Positions 7,961-17,152 are shown, numbered from the stretch's first letter. The stretch is 34,954 nt of DNA from Actinomycetes bacterium (GCA_021795215.1 JAJYPS010000017.1:1-34954), one strand, 5' to 3'. Program-made: numbers and translations. The notes: generated by a model from the letters alone, not told the origin.

Positions 7961-9382
7961 GTGGCACCTGCGCTTTCCCTGCGATCCCGGGCGGCCGCCA
8001 GGGCGGGGGGCTGGGCCGCCGAGGCGTCGCGGCGGCTGGGAGGTGGCGAGGGGCTGGTCATCGGCGGCCGTGTCAGCCTGGCTCTCGATCCGTCTCTGCT
8101 CGCCGGGCTGTCCCGTGACAGGGCCGTAGCGCTCGTCAGCGGGACCAACGGCAAGACCACCACCACCAGGCTGCTCGCCTCGGCGCTCATGGAGTTGGGC
8201 CCGGTCGCCCACAACTCCGGCGGTGCCAACCTGCCATCGGGCCTCGTTCCCGCGCTGGCCGGTTCGCCTGCGGGCTCACCCGCCGCTCTCGAAGTGGACG
8301 AAGGGTGGCTGGGCGCCGTTGCCGATGCGGTCTCGCCGGGATGCGTGGTCCTGCTCAACCTCTCACGGGACCAGCTGGACCGGGTTAGCGAGGTGCGGAA
8401 CGTGGCTTCCCGGTGGAGATCGGTCGTCGAGCGCCTGGGCCATGCCGTGGTGGTGGCCAATGCGGACGACCCGATGGTCGTGTGGGCTTCACGTGACGCT
8501 GCCCACGTTCGTTGGGTCGCTGGTGGCCAGTCCTGGCGGGAGGACGCGGCGGGCTGCCCCTCCTGCTCGGGAAGGATCGACTACGACAGTGAGGGCTGGC
8601 GCTGCGGTACCGGCTGCGGGCTCGAGCGACCGGCTCCTGCGGCGTGGGTGTCCGGAAGCCAGCTCGTGGTTCCGGGCAAGGGGAACCACTCCATCGAACT
8701 GGCCCTTCCCGGCCGGTTCAACCTGGCCAACGCGGCGATGGCGGCTGTCGCCGCCGCCGAGATGGGTGTGCCCCTGGAGCGGGCGACGGCAGCGATGTCC
8801 CAGGTGACCGGCGTGGACGGCCGCTACGAGGTGACGGCGGCGGGTGGTATCTCGGCTCGGCTGCTTCTCGCCAAGAACCCGGCCGGTTGGGCGGAGCTGT
8901 TCGACGTGCTCACGGAGGATGTCGCTCCCGCGGTCTTCGCCATCAACGCCAGGGTGGCCGACGGGAGAGACCCGTCGTGGCTCTGGGACGTGCCGTTCGA
9001 GAGGCTGGCCGGCCGCCTGGTCGTCGCGTCGGGCGAGCGCTGGAGGGACCTGGCTGTGAGGCTGCGGTACGCGGGTGTGGACCACGTCTGTGCCCCGGAC
9101 CCCCTTGCGTCTCTGGAGCTGGCCGCCGAGCACTACGGTACGGGCACGGGCGCAGCCGTACAAGTGGACCGCTGTGCTGATCCGGGCGTCCGTCGAGACT
9201 TCCGATCCGCGTCGGATCGAGAGGGCGAAGGACGGGCGGAGCGGGCCGTCGCCGACGACCGGGGCAGACGCATCGTGGACGTGGTCGCCAACTACACCGC
9301 CTTCCAGCGCTACCGGGCAGCCCTACGCCCCCTGCGGGACGCTCCCCGGCTTGCGGATCAGGCGCCGGTGTCCCTCAAGTGA
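7961..9382 (+). CDS. murT: Lipid II isoglutaminyl synthase subunit MurT (Mur ligase fold, DUF1727 C-terminus)
   Basis: VALVSGTNGKTTTTRLLASAL, Cys4 ribbon CPSCSGRIDYDSEGWRCGTGC, GRFNLANAAMA, LAKNPAGWAELFDVL; directly followed by gatD. Confidence 0.93.
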   Translation: MAPALSLRSRAAARAGGWAAEASRRLGGGEGLVIGGRVSLALDPSLLAGLSRDRAVALVSGTNGKTTTTRLLASALMELGPVAHNSGGANLPSGLVPALAGSPAGSPAALEVDEGWLGAVADAVSPGCVVLLNLSRDQLDRVSEVRNVASRWRSVVERLGHAVVVANADDPMVVWASRDAAHVRWVAGGQSWREDAAGCPSCSGRIDYDSEGWRCGTGCGLERPAPAAWVSGSQLVVPGKGNHSIELALPGRFNLANAAMAAVAAAEMGVPLERATAAMSQVTGVDGRYEVTAAGGISARLLLAKNPAGWAELFDVLTEDVAPAVFAINARVADGRDPSWLWDVPFERLAGRLVVASGERWRDLAVRLRYAGVDHVCAPDPLASLELAAEHYGTGTGAAVQVDRCADPGVRRDFRSASDREGEGRAERAVADDRGRRIVDVVANYTAFQRYRAALRPLRDAPRLADQAPVSLK

Positions 9383-10167
9383 GCCGGGAATCCGCCGTCC
9401 GGATCGTGGTTGTCCACCCCGAGCTTCTCGGCACCTACGGCGACTCGGGGAACGGGCGTGTGCTTGCGACCCGGCTCCGTTGGCGTCGCATACCTTCCGA
9501 GCTGATCATGGCCCCAGCCGATCGTCCACTGCCACAGTCGGGCGACATCTACTGCCTCGGCGGTGGCGAGGACGGCCCGCAGGTGTCGTCCGCGGCGGCG
9601 CTGAACGTCGACGGCTCCCTCGTCAAGGCGGTCGACCGTGGTGCTGCCGTGCTGGCCGTATGTGCCGGGTTCCAGATAATCGGCAAGTCGTTCCCCGGAC
9701 CGGATGGCCGGGAGGTGCCCGGTGTAGGGCTGGTGGACGCGGTGACGCGGAGGGGACGGGGGCCGCGGGCGGTGGGCGAAGTGGTCAGCCGGCCGGTTCC
9801 GGGCCTGAGGCTCGTCCCGTTGAGCGGTTACGAGAACCACGCCGGAGTGACCCGTCTGGGCCCTGAGGCCTCACCTCTGGGAATGGTGCACAGGGGAGTA
9901 GGAAACGGGGGCGGCGACGGGACGGAAGGGGCGTGGCAGGACAAGGTTCTGTGCACCTATCTCCACGGTCCGGTCCTGGCTCGGAATGCCGCTCTGGCGG
10001 ACCACCTGCTGTCCTCCGTGGTCGGTCCTCTGGGCCTGCTGGACGACGCCGAGATGGAGGAGCTGCGCCGGGAGCGCATTCGCAACGGCATAAGTGGGCC
10101 CGCAACCGGCAGGGCCTGGGCGAGACACGTGTGGAGGAGACCCTCGGAGGTGATGACCAGGTTTTGA
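9379..10167 (+). CDS. gatD: Lipid II isoglutaminyl synthase glutamine amidotransferase subunit GatD
   Basis: IVVVHPELLGTYGDSGNGRVLATRLRWR, GDIYCLGGGEDGPQ, VLAVCAGFQIIG (nucleophilic Cys), CTYLHGPVLARN; GTGA overlap with murT. Confidence 0.93.
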   Translation: MSRESAVRIVVVHPELLGTYGDSGNGRVLATRLRWRRIPSELIMAPADRPLPQSGDIYCLGGGEDGPQVSSAAALNVDGSLVKAVDRGAAVLAVCAGFQIIGKSFPGPDGREVPGVGLVDAVTRRGRGPRAVGEVVSRPVPGLRLVPLSGYENHAGVTRLGPEASPLGMVHRGVGNGGGDGTEGAWQDKVLCTYLHGPVLARNAALADHLLSSVVGPLGLLDDAEMEELRRERIRNGISGPATGRAWARHVWRRPSEVMTRF

Positions 10168-10212
10168 TCACCCGCCGGCAGGACTGGTTCACGGGTGCGC
10201 GCGGTCAGACGC

Positions 10213-11133
10213 TCAGACGCCGGGCCAGCGTTTCGAGTCGGACCGGGACCGGCCGTCGTTCGCAGGAAGGGCCCAGGAACGGCGCCAACCGGACCCTTCG
10301 GGACCTTGCAGAGGTGGAGTGCTGTCGGCCGAGGCGCGCAGCCTGGCCGACCACCAGTCGGTGGCACTCTCGTCGGCCAGCTGGGCCACCGCCTGCTCGA
10401 CTCGCACGGCGAACCGTCTGGCATCCTCTCCTCCTCGGGCGCGAACCGGGGCACCGAAGGTGACCACAGTCGGCGCCCGCCGCACCCGCACAGTGCCCTT
10501 GGGCAGTATTGCCCTGGTGCCGCTTATGTGGATCGGCACGACCGGCACTCCTGACTGGATCCACAGATGGGCGGCGCCCGCCCGGAACGGCTGCGCCCAT
10601 CCGTCGGGCGACCGCCCTCCCTCGGGGAAGATGATCAGGTTCCATCCCTCCGCAAGCCGTTCGGCCGCCATCTCCGACGACTGGCGATTGACTCGCTGGC
10701 GCTCCATCGGGATGGCGCCCAGGAGGCCGGCCGAGACGACCGCCTTCCACCCTCTGTCGAAGAAGTAGTCCGCCCCAGCGGCGACGATGCTGGCGTGGCG
10801 GAACCGCGGCGGCAGGACGGACAGCACCAACAGCGTGTCGAGGTGGCTGGAGTGGTTGGCTACGAAGATGGCGGGGGCCTCCAGCTCGCCCAGCCGGTCG
10901 AGCCCTCTCACTTCGGGCGAAGCCACCAGCGACGACACGGGCCTGCCCACCGCCTCCAAGAGGGCGGCCCTCACGGCCCGGGCGACGGGCGTGCGAGCCC
11001 ATGTCGTGTCGTATGCCGCTCCCAGCCCGCCTCTTGCGGCTGGCCGGGGCAGGCTCGTTGGCCACGTCGGGGCGGTCCAGGGGAACCCGGCAGGCACCTT
11101 GGACAGTGCGGCTCGGACCAGTCTCGATCTCAT
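10213..11133 (-). CDS. 1-acyl-sn-glycerol-3-phosphate acyltransferase-like (PlsC/LPLAT)
   Basis: NHSSHLDTLL (HX4D), NLIIFPEGGRSPDG, PVVPIHISGT. Confidence 0.87.
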   Translation of the reverse strand: MRSRLVRAALSKVPAGFPWTAPTWPTSLPRPAARGGLGAAYDTTWARTPVARAVRAALLEAVGRPVSSLVASPEVRGLDRLGELEAPAIFVANHSSHLDTLLVLSVLPPRFRHASIVAAGADYFFDRGWKAVVSAGLLGAIPMERQRVNRQSSEMAAERLAEGWNLIIFPEGGRSPDGWAQPFRAGAAHLWIQSGVPVVPIHISGTRAILPKGTVRVRRAPTVVTFGAPVRARGGEDARRFAVRVEQAVAQLADESATDWWSARLRASADSTPPLQGPEGSGWRRSWALPANDGRSRSDSKRWPGV

Positions 11134-11136
11134 CCC

Positions 11137-12747
11137 CTAGCGGACGTCGGCCATCAGCAGCGGGGGCGTGTGGAGGTGGGTCAGGGTCGGGTCCCGCCCC
11201 ACCACGTCCGAGGCGATCTCCAGCGCGTCCTGCATCGTCGACGCCGAGCGGAAACCGAGCCGACGGACCGCCCTGCGTTCCCCCCCCACCACGATCACCG
11301 CTCCCAGGTGATCCAAGGCGTGGGCAGTCCAGTACCACATGTAGAACGGGTGCACTCCGTGGTAGGCGTTCCCGGTCCGGTAGAGGTGTATGTACCACGG
11401 GTCGGTGGCGAAGGACTCCTCGAACTTGGCCTCCATCTCGGCCGGATCCGTGGTCTCGGTCAGAACCCTCTCGAAGAAGTCGATGTAGCTCGGGTGGTGA
11501 ACCGGATCGAACGCCCACGGCGTCGGGTGGGACATGATCACCACGCCGCCCTGTCGCACCAGCGGCTTGCCGATGTAGCTGTTGAAGAAGTAGCCCAGGC
11601 CCAGGCAGGCCACCAGGACGGGGTTCATGATCGAGTTCACGTTGTAAGGCCCGAGGTAGGTGAGCCCCATCGTGAGGATGTCCGCCTGGCCCTCCACCAC
11701 CACACGCTGTTGGTTCAGCACCACGTCGATCGTGCGGTCGTGCACCGCCTCCACCTCGCCCGCCTGCACGCTCGTCAGCCGGTAGGGGGAGCGGGTCCTC
11801 TGCATCATCGTCTGGGCCAGGCGGGGGGGCAGCCGGTCCAACGCCGTCTTCGCCCCGAGGAACGTCGCCCTGTCCCGTGCTTTCCACTCCCACTCCCGCC
11901 GGTTCAGGAACCCGTAGGCGTCGGGGAAGCTGCGGCCGTCCAGCGTCGTCTCGATCTGGAAGATCTTCACACCGGCGTCCCGGATCAGACGTCCCATCCT
12001 CCAGTTGGAAGAGTGCAGCTCGGAGCTGGCAGGGTCCATGAAGGAGCGGGAATGGACCATGGTGTGGGTGTTGTGGTGATGGCGCAGACTGCGATAGCTG
12101 GCCAGCCCCGTCGCAACGCTCTTGTGGCCGCCGTCCATCGACACCAGGTTGATGTTGACGTACACCAACAGGTCCGACGTGGCGGCCCGCTTGTTCAGCT
12201 CCACGTCCTCGCCCCGGTCGGTCTGGCCGAGATGGATCAAGTTGTCGTGGTCCTCGGCGTCGTGCTGGGTGAGCCGTCCGGTGGGTGCGAACGCGTCGTA
12301 GATACGGTCTCCCAGGACGTGGCGCAGCTCGGCCTCGGTCAGCCTCCGGTGCAGCGCCAGAGCTGCCACCAGCACGACGTCGTCCACCCCGGCTCGGGCC
12401 GCCTCGTCCAGCACCGCCTCGATCACCTGCTGGCGCACGTCGGGCGCCTGCATGGGAGGCAGCGGCAGGGAGACGTCGTCGAACGCGATGGTCAGCCGCA
12501 TCCCGGCCCGCAGCAGCGCCGACAGGGGCTTGGAGTCGCCCAGCGGGTTCTCGAGCGCCTCGCGGATCGCTGCGGTGGGGTCAGAGAGGGGCACGGCCGG
12601 CTCTGGCGGGTAGACCACCCTGGAACCCACCGGCAGCCTCTCCATGCGGAAACCGTCGCCGTGCCAGAACATGGTCGGAGGAGTGGAACGGTCCACCTCC
12701 AGAACAAGGCCAGGTCTTCCAACCGTCCCCGATCTTCCTGCAGTCAT
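11137..12747 (-). CDS. LarA-like protein (nickel-dependent lactate racemase family, DUF2088)
   Basis: LTIAFDDVSLPLPPM, VVLVAALALHRRLTEAELRHVLG, SMDGGHKSVATGLASYRSLRHHH; ATG 12747 with upstream GGAGG. Confidence 0.75.
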   Translation of the reverse strand: MTAGRSGTVGRPGLVLEVDRSTPPTMFWHGDGFRMERLPVGSRVVYPPEPAVPLSDPTAAIREALENPLGDSKPLSALLRAGMRLTIAFDDVSLPLPPMQAPDVRQQVIEAVLDEAARAGVDDVVLVAALALHRRLTEAELRHVLGDRIYDAFAPTGRLTQHDAEDHDNLIHLGQTDRGEDVELNKRAATSDLLVYVNINLVSMDGGHKSVATGLASYRSLRHHHNTHTMVHSRSFMDPASSELHSSNWRMGRLIRDAGVKIFQIETTLDGRSFPDAYGFLNRREWEWKARDRATFLGAKTALDRLPPRLAQTMMQRTRSPYRLTSVQAGEVEAVHDRTIDVVLNQQRVVVEGQADILTMGLTYLGPYNVNSIMNPVLVACLGLGYFFNSYIGKPLVRQGGVVIMSHPTPWAFDPVHHPSYIDFFERVLTETTDPAEMEAKFEESFATDPWYIHLYRTGNAYHGVHPFYMWYWTAHALDHLGAVIVVGGERRAVRRLGFRSASTMQDALEIASDVVGRDPTLTHLHTPPLLMADVR

Positions 12748-12749
12748 GG

Positions 12750-14042
12750 TCAGGCCTCCCTTGCTCGGCTCTGTGCCGAGCGGCTCTGGCGTCCCGATGG
12801 CGGCGTCCGCCTCGCACCGGGCTCGAAAACGATCTTCACTGCACCCCGCCGGCCTGCCGACGAGGCATGCGCCAGTGCCTCCTCGTGGCGGTCCAGGGGA
12901 TAGCTGGCAGACACCAGCCGGCCCAGTCCGGCGGCGGCCACCAGCTCGAATGCCATGTCGAAGCTCGACCGGCGGCCATCGCCGGAGCCGCCATCGCCCG
13001 AGCCGACCCCGCCGGGGCGGCCATCGCCCGAGCGGGCGCCACGGGTTCGGTCCTCGAGGCCGTACGCGTAGGCGCCGGCTAGCTTCACTTCCCGCTGCCA
13101 AAGGGGCGTCAAGTCGACCCTTGCAGGTGATGGCATCCCAGCAAGGACGATGGTGCCCCGGGGCCGCACCACCGCCAGGCTCTCATGAAGTGACTGCGCA
13201 CTACCGACGCAGTCGTACACCACGTCGGCACCGCCGGTCAATCGACCCCCGACCGTCATCGTGCGGGTCACGCGACGGACCGCCGCCACGGTGCCCTCCG
13301 AACCGACCGTCACGTCGGCACCCAGATGCACCGCCAGCTTCTGCTGGTGTGTGTGGCGGGCCGACACGACCAGCGACGCAGGCCGCACGAAGCGGTGAAG
13401 GGCCGCCGTCACGGCGAGGCCGACCGTTCCGGCGCCGACGACGGCCACCGTCGCGGCCTCCGCCTCCGGTGCAGCAAGAGCCGCATGGACCCCGCACGCG
13501 ACCGGTTCCGCCAGCACCGCCTCGGTGTCGCTCAGCTCGTCCGGCACCCGGTGGAGCTGGCTTTCGTGCGCCACGAGTGCACCGGCCCAACCGCCGCCGG
13601 TGTCGCAGCAGAAGCCCGTCTGCAGCCCCGGCGACAGCGCTCCCAGGGAGATGCTCTCGCAGTTGCCGACCCGTCCCGAGGCACACGCTGCGCAGGGCGG
13701 GTCGATCCCCCTGCTGGCACAGCTCAGCACCGCCTCCAGCACCACTCTGTCCGAAGGATCGGAGTCCACGTGTCCCACCACTTCGTGCCCGGGCACGAAT
13801 GGGAAGCTGACGATCGGCTCGAACCAGCGAGAGCTGCGGCCCTCCACGGTCGCCAGGTCCGAACCGCAGATTCCGGACAGGATCGTACGCACCAGGTGCC
13901 AGCCCGGCCCCGGTGGCCGCGGAGCGTCCACGTCGGCCAAGCGGACCGGTGAAACCGCCCCGCCCGGACCCATGCCGAGCGTCGATCTCAGCCGAGCCGC
14001 GGCGAACCTCGGCAGCGACCGCTCCACTACGAGCGCCTTCAT
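12750..14042 (-). CDS. Zinc-dependent alcohol dehydrogenase (MDR family)
   Basis: ILSGICGSDLATVEG, FPFVPGHEVVGHV, PPCAACASGRVGNCE, VAVVGAGTVGLAVTAAL, GTIVLAGMP. Confidence 0.88.
   Translation of the reverse strand: MKALVVERSLPRFAAARLRSTLGMGPGGAVSPVRLADVDAPRPPGPGWHLVRTILSGICGSDLATVEGRSSRWFEPIVSFPFVPGHEVVGHVDSDPSDRVVLEAVLSCASRGIDPPCAACASGRVGNCESISLGALSPGLQTGFCCDTGGGWAGALVAHESQLHRVPDELSDTEAVLAEPVACGVHAALAAPEAEAATVAVVGAGTVGLAVTAALHRFVRPASLVVSARHTHQQKLAVHLGADVTVGSEGTVAAVRRVTRTMTVGGRLTGGADVVYDCVGSAQSLHESLAVVRPRGTIVLAGMPSPARVDLTPLWQREVKLAGAYAYGLEDRTRGARSGDGRPGGVGSGDGGSGDGRRSSFDMAFELVAAAGLGRLVSASYPLDRHEEALAHASSAGRRGAVKIVFEPGARRTPPSGRQSRSAQSRAREA
12971..13033. repeat. Imperfect in-gene repeat (unit approx. 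GCGGCCATCGCCCGAGC, 3 copies)
   Basis: ggcggccatcgccggagc / cgccatcgcccgagc / gcggccatcgcccgagc inside the ADH gene; encodes a Gly/Ser/Asp-rich insert. Confidence 0.8.
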
Positions 14043-16420
14043 CGGCCCCTTCCGGCCATCGGCCTCGCCCCGCCCCGGATCCGAGGGCCCATCGGCAGCA
14101 GCGTCGGTCGAGCGCCCGGAGCCCTGTTCCAGTGCTCGAGGTGCCAGCCCCGCTTCCTCGCCACCGCGGCCAGCTTCGTTTCCGGGTTGACCGCCACGGG
14201 GTAACCGACCGCCTCCAGCATCGGCAAGTCCGACGTGGAGTCTGCGTAGGCGACTGCCTGTCCCAGGTCCAGGCCGTGTCGTGCCGCGTACTCCGCGATG
14301 ACCAGGGCCCTCGCCTCTCCCGTCGGTGGTACGGCCACCATCTCTCCCGTCAGCCTGCCGTTCCTCTCACCCAGCTTCGCACACACCACCTCGTCGAACA
14401 GCGGCCGGATCGGCTCTATGACCAGATCCAACGCGCCGGTGATGAGCAGCGTCCTGTGCCCCAGTCGACGGTGCTCCCGGACCCGGGCCAGCCCGGACGG
14501 GAACGCCTTGGTCATCAGCAGCGTGTTGAACAGCTCCCAGGCATCCTCCCGCAAGCGGGAGACCGGCGCCCCTTCGTAACGGCGGTAGAAGAAGCGCAGG
14601 AAGTCGCCCCTGTCCCTGCGGTCCAGGGCCAGCAGCGACGGTGCCTCCACCATCAGCCGGGCAGCCAGCTTCGCACGCGCCAGGTCCGGAAGGTGCCGGG
14701 TGGCAAGCCAGGCGTACGAATCGACCACGTTCGACGAGATCAGGGTGTTCTCCAGGTCGAACGCCGCCAGGTGCCTCTCCGGCGCCAGCACTGCGCTGCG
14801 GCCCCTCTCGCTCCGCTGCGACCTTCCCTTCCGGGACGGGGCTGTGCGCACCCGGGCGTGGGTCACGATGGACGGAAGGTGCACTTCTCTCACGTAACGA
14901 GACCAGTCGATCACCGAAGGGTCGAAGCAGAACAGCCGGCGATCGTCCTCGCTCAGGGTCTCCCACAACGACGTCAGGTGCTGCACCTGGAAGACCGTCT
15001 CGCACTCGGCGTAGGACCCGTAGAGCTCGACGTAGGACAGAGCCCGTTCGGCCTGCCCCCGACGCTCCTCCAGCTTGCCTGCAACCTCGGCGCGCCTGCC
15101 CCGTACCGGCAGAGCGGACAGCGCCCGCTCGGTGCCCTTCAGCACCTTGGTCGCCCTGGTCAGCTGTCGCTGCACCCGGCCCCGCCCGGGGAAGGACCAC
15201 TCCGGCACGACGATCGGCTGGCCGTGGGAGTCGTAGATGGGGTGCTCGGTGAACCAGCCCTGAACCAGGTCCACCAGCTGCCCGTACCGCAGGGGGTTGC
15301 GGGACCCCGACGCCACCTGGTAGAAGTCCGGCCCGTCCGCCGGCGGACCGGCGGCGGCCACCGCCAGCACCGCTGCGACCACCATGTCGACGGGAATCAC
15401 GTCGATGATCCCCTCCGGCAGTCCGGGGAACTCCCGAAGCAGGCCGCGGGCGTAGGAGATGATGACCGGTTCCGCCATCCGGAACCCTCTGATCCAGCCG
15501 GGCTTCGGCTCGGCCAGCGCCGACTCGATGATCGACGGTCGGACGATGCTGAGCGGCACCTCGCCCCGCTCCGCCACCAGCGCCCGCTCCGCCATCGCCT
15601 TCGTGAAGGCGTACGCGTCCGGCCAGCCGAGCATCCTCGCCCGCGCACGGCCGGCCTCCACCAGTTCGTTGCGGACCCATTCCCCTCTCTGGCGCTCGGC
15701 TCGGGCGGCCAGCAGGGGCGTCCCCGCCGCGCCCAGCTCCGAGGCCGCCTCCCGACGGAACCGGTCCAGCATCTTCGGTCGGCGGCTCTCGGCCTCCGTG
15801 TCCCCCCGAAGGCGATGTGCCGACGCCACCTCCGCTCGCCAGTCGGCCTCGCTGGCGAACGGCGTGTCCTCGAGGCTCGCTTCCGGCGCAGTGCCCCGGC
15901 GGGACCCCGCCACGTACGCCGTCGACACCGCAACCAGGTGCCCCGGGCTGCTGCCCCCGGCCATCGCCCTCGCTACCCGGAGCGGACCGAGCAGGTTCAC
16001 CTCCACGGCGGCGTCCAGTGGAGCGTCGAAGCTCACCGTGGCTGCCGAGTGCACCACCACGTCGGCCGAGGCCAACGCCTCCCTGGCCTGCTGGTCGAGC
16101 CCCACCCCATCCACCGTCACGTCCCCTGCCACAGGATGCACCCGGCGTGCCACCTCGTCGTCGAACCGGTCCCCGAGCTGATCCCGCAGTCGGTCGAAGC
16201 AGTCATTGCGCACGACGTCCCGAGCGAAGCGCGCCTCCGCTCCTCCTCTGCGGCCCGGTCTCACCACCGGTATCACCTCGCATCCCGGCACAGACCGCAG
16301 CAGCCGCTCCACCAGAGCCGTTCCCACGAAGCCCGTCGCGCCGGTGACCGCTATCCGCTTTCCCGACAGCGATTCGGGGATCGTCGGGGCTTCGGAGATC
16401 GCAGGGACCTCGGGCATCAT
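14039..16420 (-). CDS. Fatty acyl-CoA reductase-like extended SDR fused to a C-terminal HAD-IB phosphatase domain
   Basis: KRIAVTGATGFVGTALVERLL, VVHSAATVSFDAPLDAAVEVNLLG, YAFTKAMAER (YxxxK); C-terminal LAAFDLENTLISSNVV, RTLLITGALDLV, VAYADSTSDLPMLE; start ATGATG at 16420. Confidence 0.85.
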   Translation of the reverse strand: MMPEVPAISEAPTIPESLSGKRIAVTGATGFVGTALVERLLRSVPGCEVIPVVRPGRRGGAEARFARDVVRNDCFDRLRDQLGDRFDDEVARRVHPVAGDVTVDGVGLDQQAREALASADVVVHSAATVSFDAPLDAAVEVNLLGPLRVARAMAGGSSPGHLVAVSTAYVAGSRRGTAPEASLEDTPFASEADWRAEVASAHRLRGDTEAESRRPKMLDRFRREAASELGAAGTPLLAARAERQRGEWVRNELVEAGRARARMLGWPDAYAFTKAMAERALVAERGEVPLSIVRPSIIESALAEPKPGWIRGFRMAEPVIISYARGLLREFPGLPEGIIDVIPVDMVVAAVLAVAAAGPPADGPDFYQVASGSRNPLRYGQLVDLVQGWFTEHPIYDSHGQPIVVPEWSFPGRGRVQRQLTRATKVLKGTERALSALPVRGRRAEVAGKLEERRGQAERALSYVELYGSYAECETVFQVQHLTSLWETLSEDDRRLFCFDPSVIDWSRYVREVHLPSIVTHARVRTAPSRKGRSQRSERGRSAVLAPERHLAAFDLENTLISSNVVDSYAWLATRHLPDLARAKLAARLMVEAPSLLALDRRDRGDFLRFFYRRYEGAPVSRLREDAWELFNTLLMTKAFPSGLARVREHRRLGHRTLLITGALDLVIEPIRPLFDEVVCAKLGERNGRLTGEMVAVPPTGEARALVIAEYAARHGLDLGQAVAYADSTSDLPMLEAVGYPVAVNPETKLAAVARKRGWHLEHWNRAPGARPTLLPMGPRIRGGARPMAGRGR

Positions 16421-16478
16421 CGGGCCTCGGGCGTCATGGGGGCCTCGGGCATCGCAGGGGCCTCGGGGCTCGTCGGGC
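16372..16478. repeat. Degenerate about 18-bp tandem repeat, about 6 units, across the FAR/HAD start codon
   Basis: Units such as cctcgggcatcatcggg, cctcgggcgtcatggggg, cctcgggcatcgcagggg, cctcggggctcgtcgggc, cttcggagatcgcaggga. Confidence 0.85.
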
Positions 16479-16511
16479 GGTCCTTGTCGTCCACTCGGTC
16501 GTCCACGCTGC

Positions 16512-17075
16512 TCAGCGCTTCGAACGCTTCGGCGGCGTGTACCGCCTGGAGCGGCCGGGCCCCGAAGCGGCTGCTCCTGTTCTCCTGCTTCGAGCGCCAG
16601 CGGAGTCGGCCGACCGAGTGGTCCGTGCCTGACGCGATCCCGCTGCCCTCGCTTCCCCACGCCTCCCCGACGATCTCCATCCCGTCTCGTCCCCGTTCTG
16701 CTCCGCGAGCGTCCGCCTCGCTTCGACCCGCAGCCCGGCGAAGCGCGCCCAGCGAAGCATCTGCCATCCGGCGAGCAGGAAGAAAGGTATGCCGAAGATC
16801 AGCGGTCTCGCCCACGGTCCGAAGTCCCCCGTGAACAGGGACACGACCGCCAGGAACAGCCGCTTCCGGGTCAGCGACGCCGTCGCCAGGATCAGTGCTG
16901 CACCAAGCCCCACCTCCAGGCCCAGCGTGGGTGTGTAGCTGTTCGCTGCCCGTGCTCGGGGCGTCAGGTGGACATGCTGGCCGACGTGCGGAAGCCAGAT
17001 AGCCAGCGACAGGCCGGCCGCCAGAACCGCTGCCGCGTAGCCTGCCAGCTGCTCCCTGCGCTCGAGCGGTCTCAT
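16512..17075 (-). CDS. Conserved-type hypothetical membrane protein
   Basis: MRPLERREQLAGYAAAVLAAGLSLAIWLPHV..., several TM segments, basic C-terminus RRYTPPKRSKR; ATG 17075 inside ORF 16512..17216. Confidence 0.7.
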   Translation of the reverse strand: MRPLERREQLAGYAAAVLAAGLSLAIWLPHVGQHVHLTPRARAANSYTPTLGLEVGLGAALILATASLTRKRLFLAVVSLFTGDFGPWARPLIFGIPFFLLAGWQMLRWARFAGLRVEARRTLAEQNGDETGWRSSGRRGEARAAGSRQARTTRSADSAGARSRRTGAAASGPGRSRRYTPPKRSKR

Positions 17076-17152
17076 GGTGGCGTACGATGCGAGCTCGTCC
17101 GGCGGTATTGGCACGGTCCGCCAGGCTAGCTGACGGTCGTCGTGGGCGGCAT

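Noticed and set aside
10567-12903. 778-aa plus-strand ORF opposite the PlsC and LarA-like genes
   Set aside because: His/Gln/Arg/Val-rich antisense translation without domain features; the real genes are on the minus strand
12971-13033. Possible CRISPR array
   Set aside because: Units are contiguous or irregular inside a coding gene with no unique spacers; no cas genes anywhere in the window. The same applies to the other tandem repeats
13913-16834. 973-aa plus-strand ORF opposite the FAR/HAD gene
   Set aside because: Antisense open frame caused by high GC; composition unlike a folded protein
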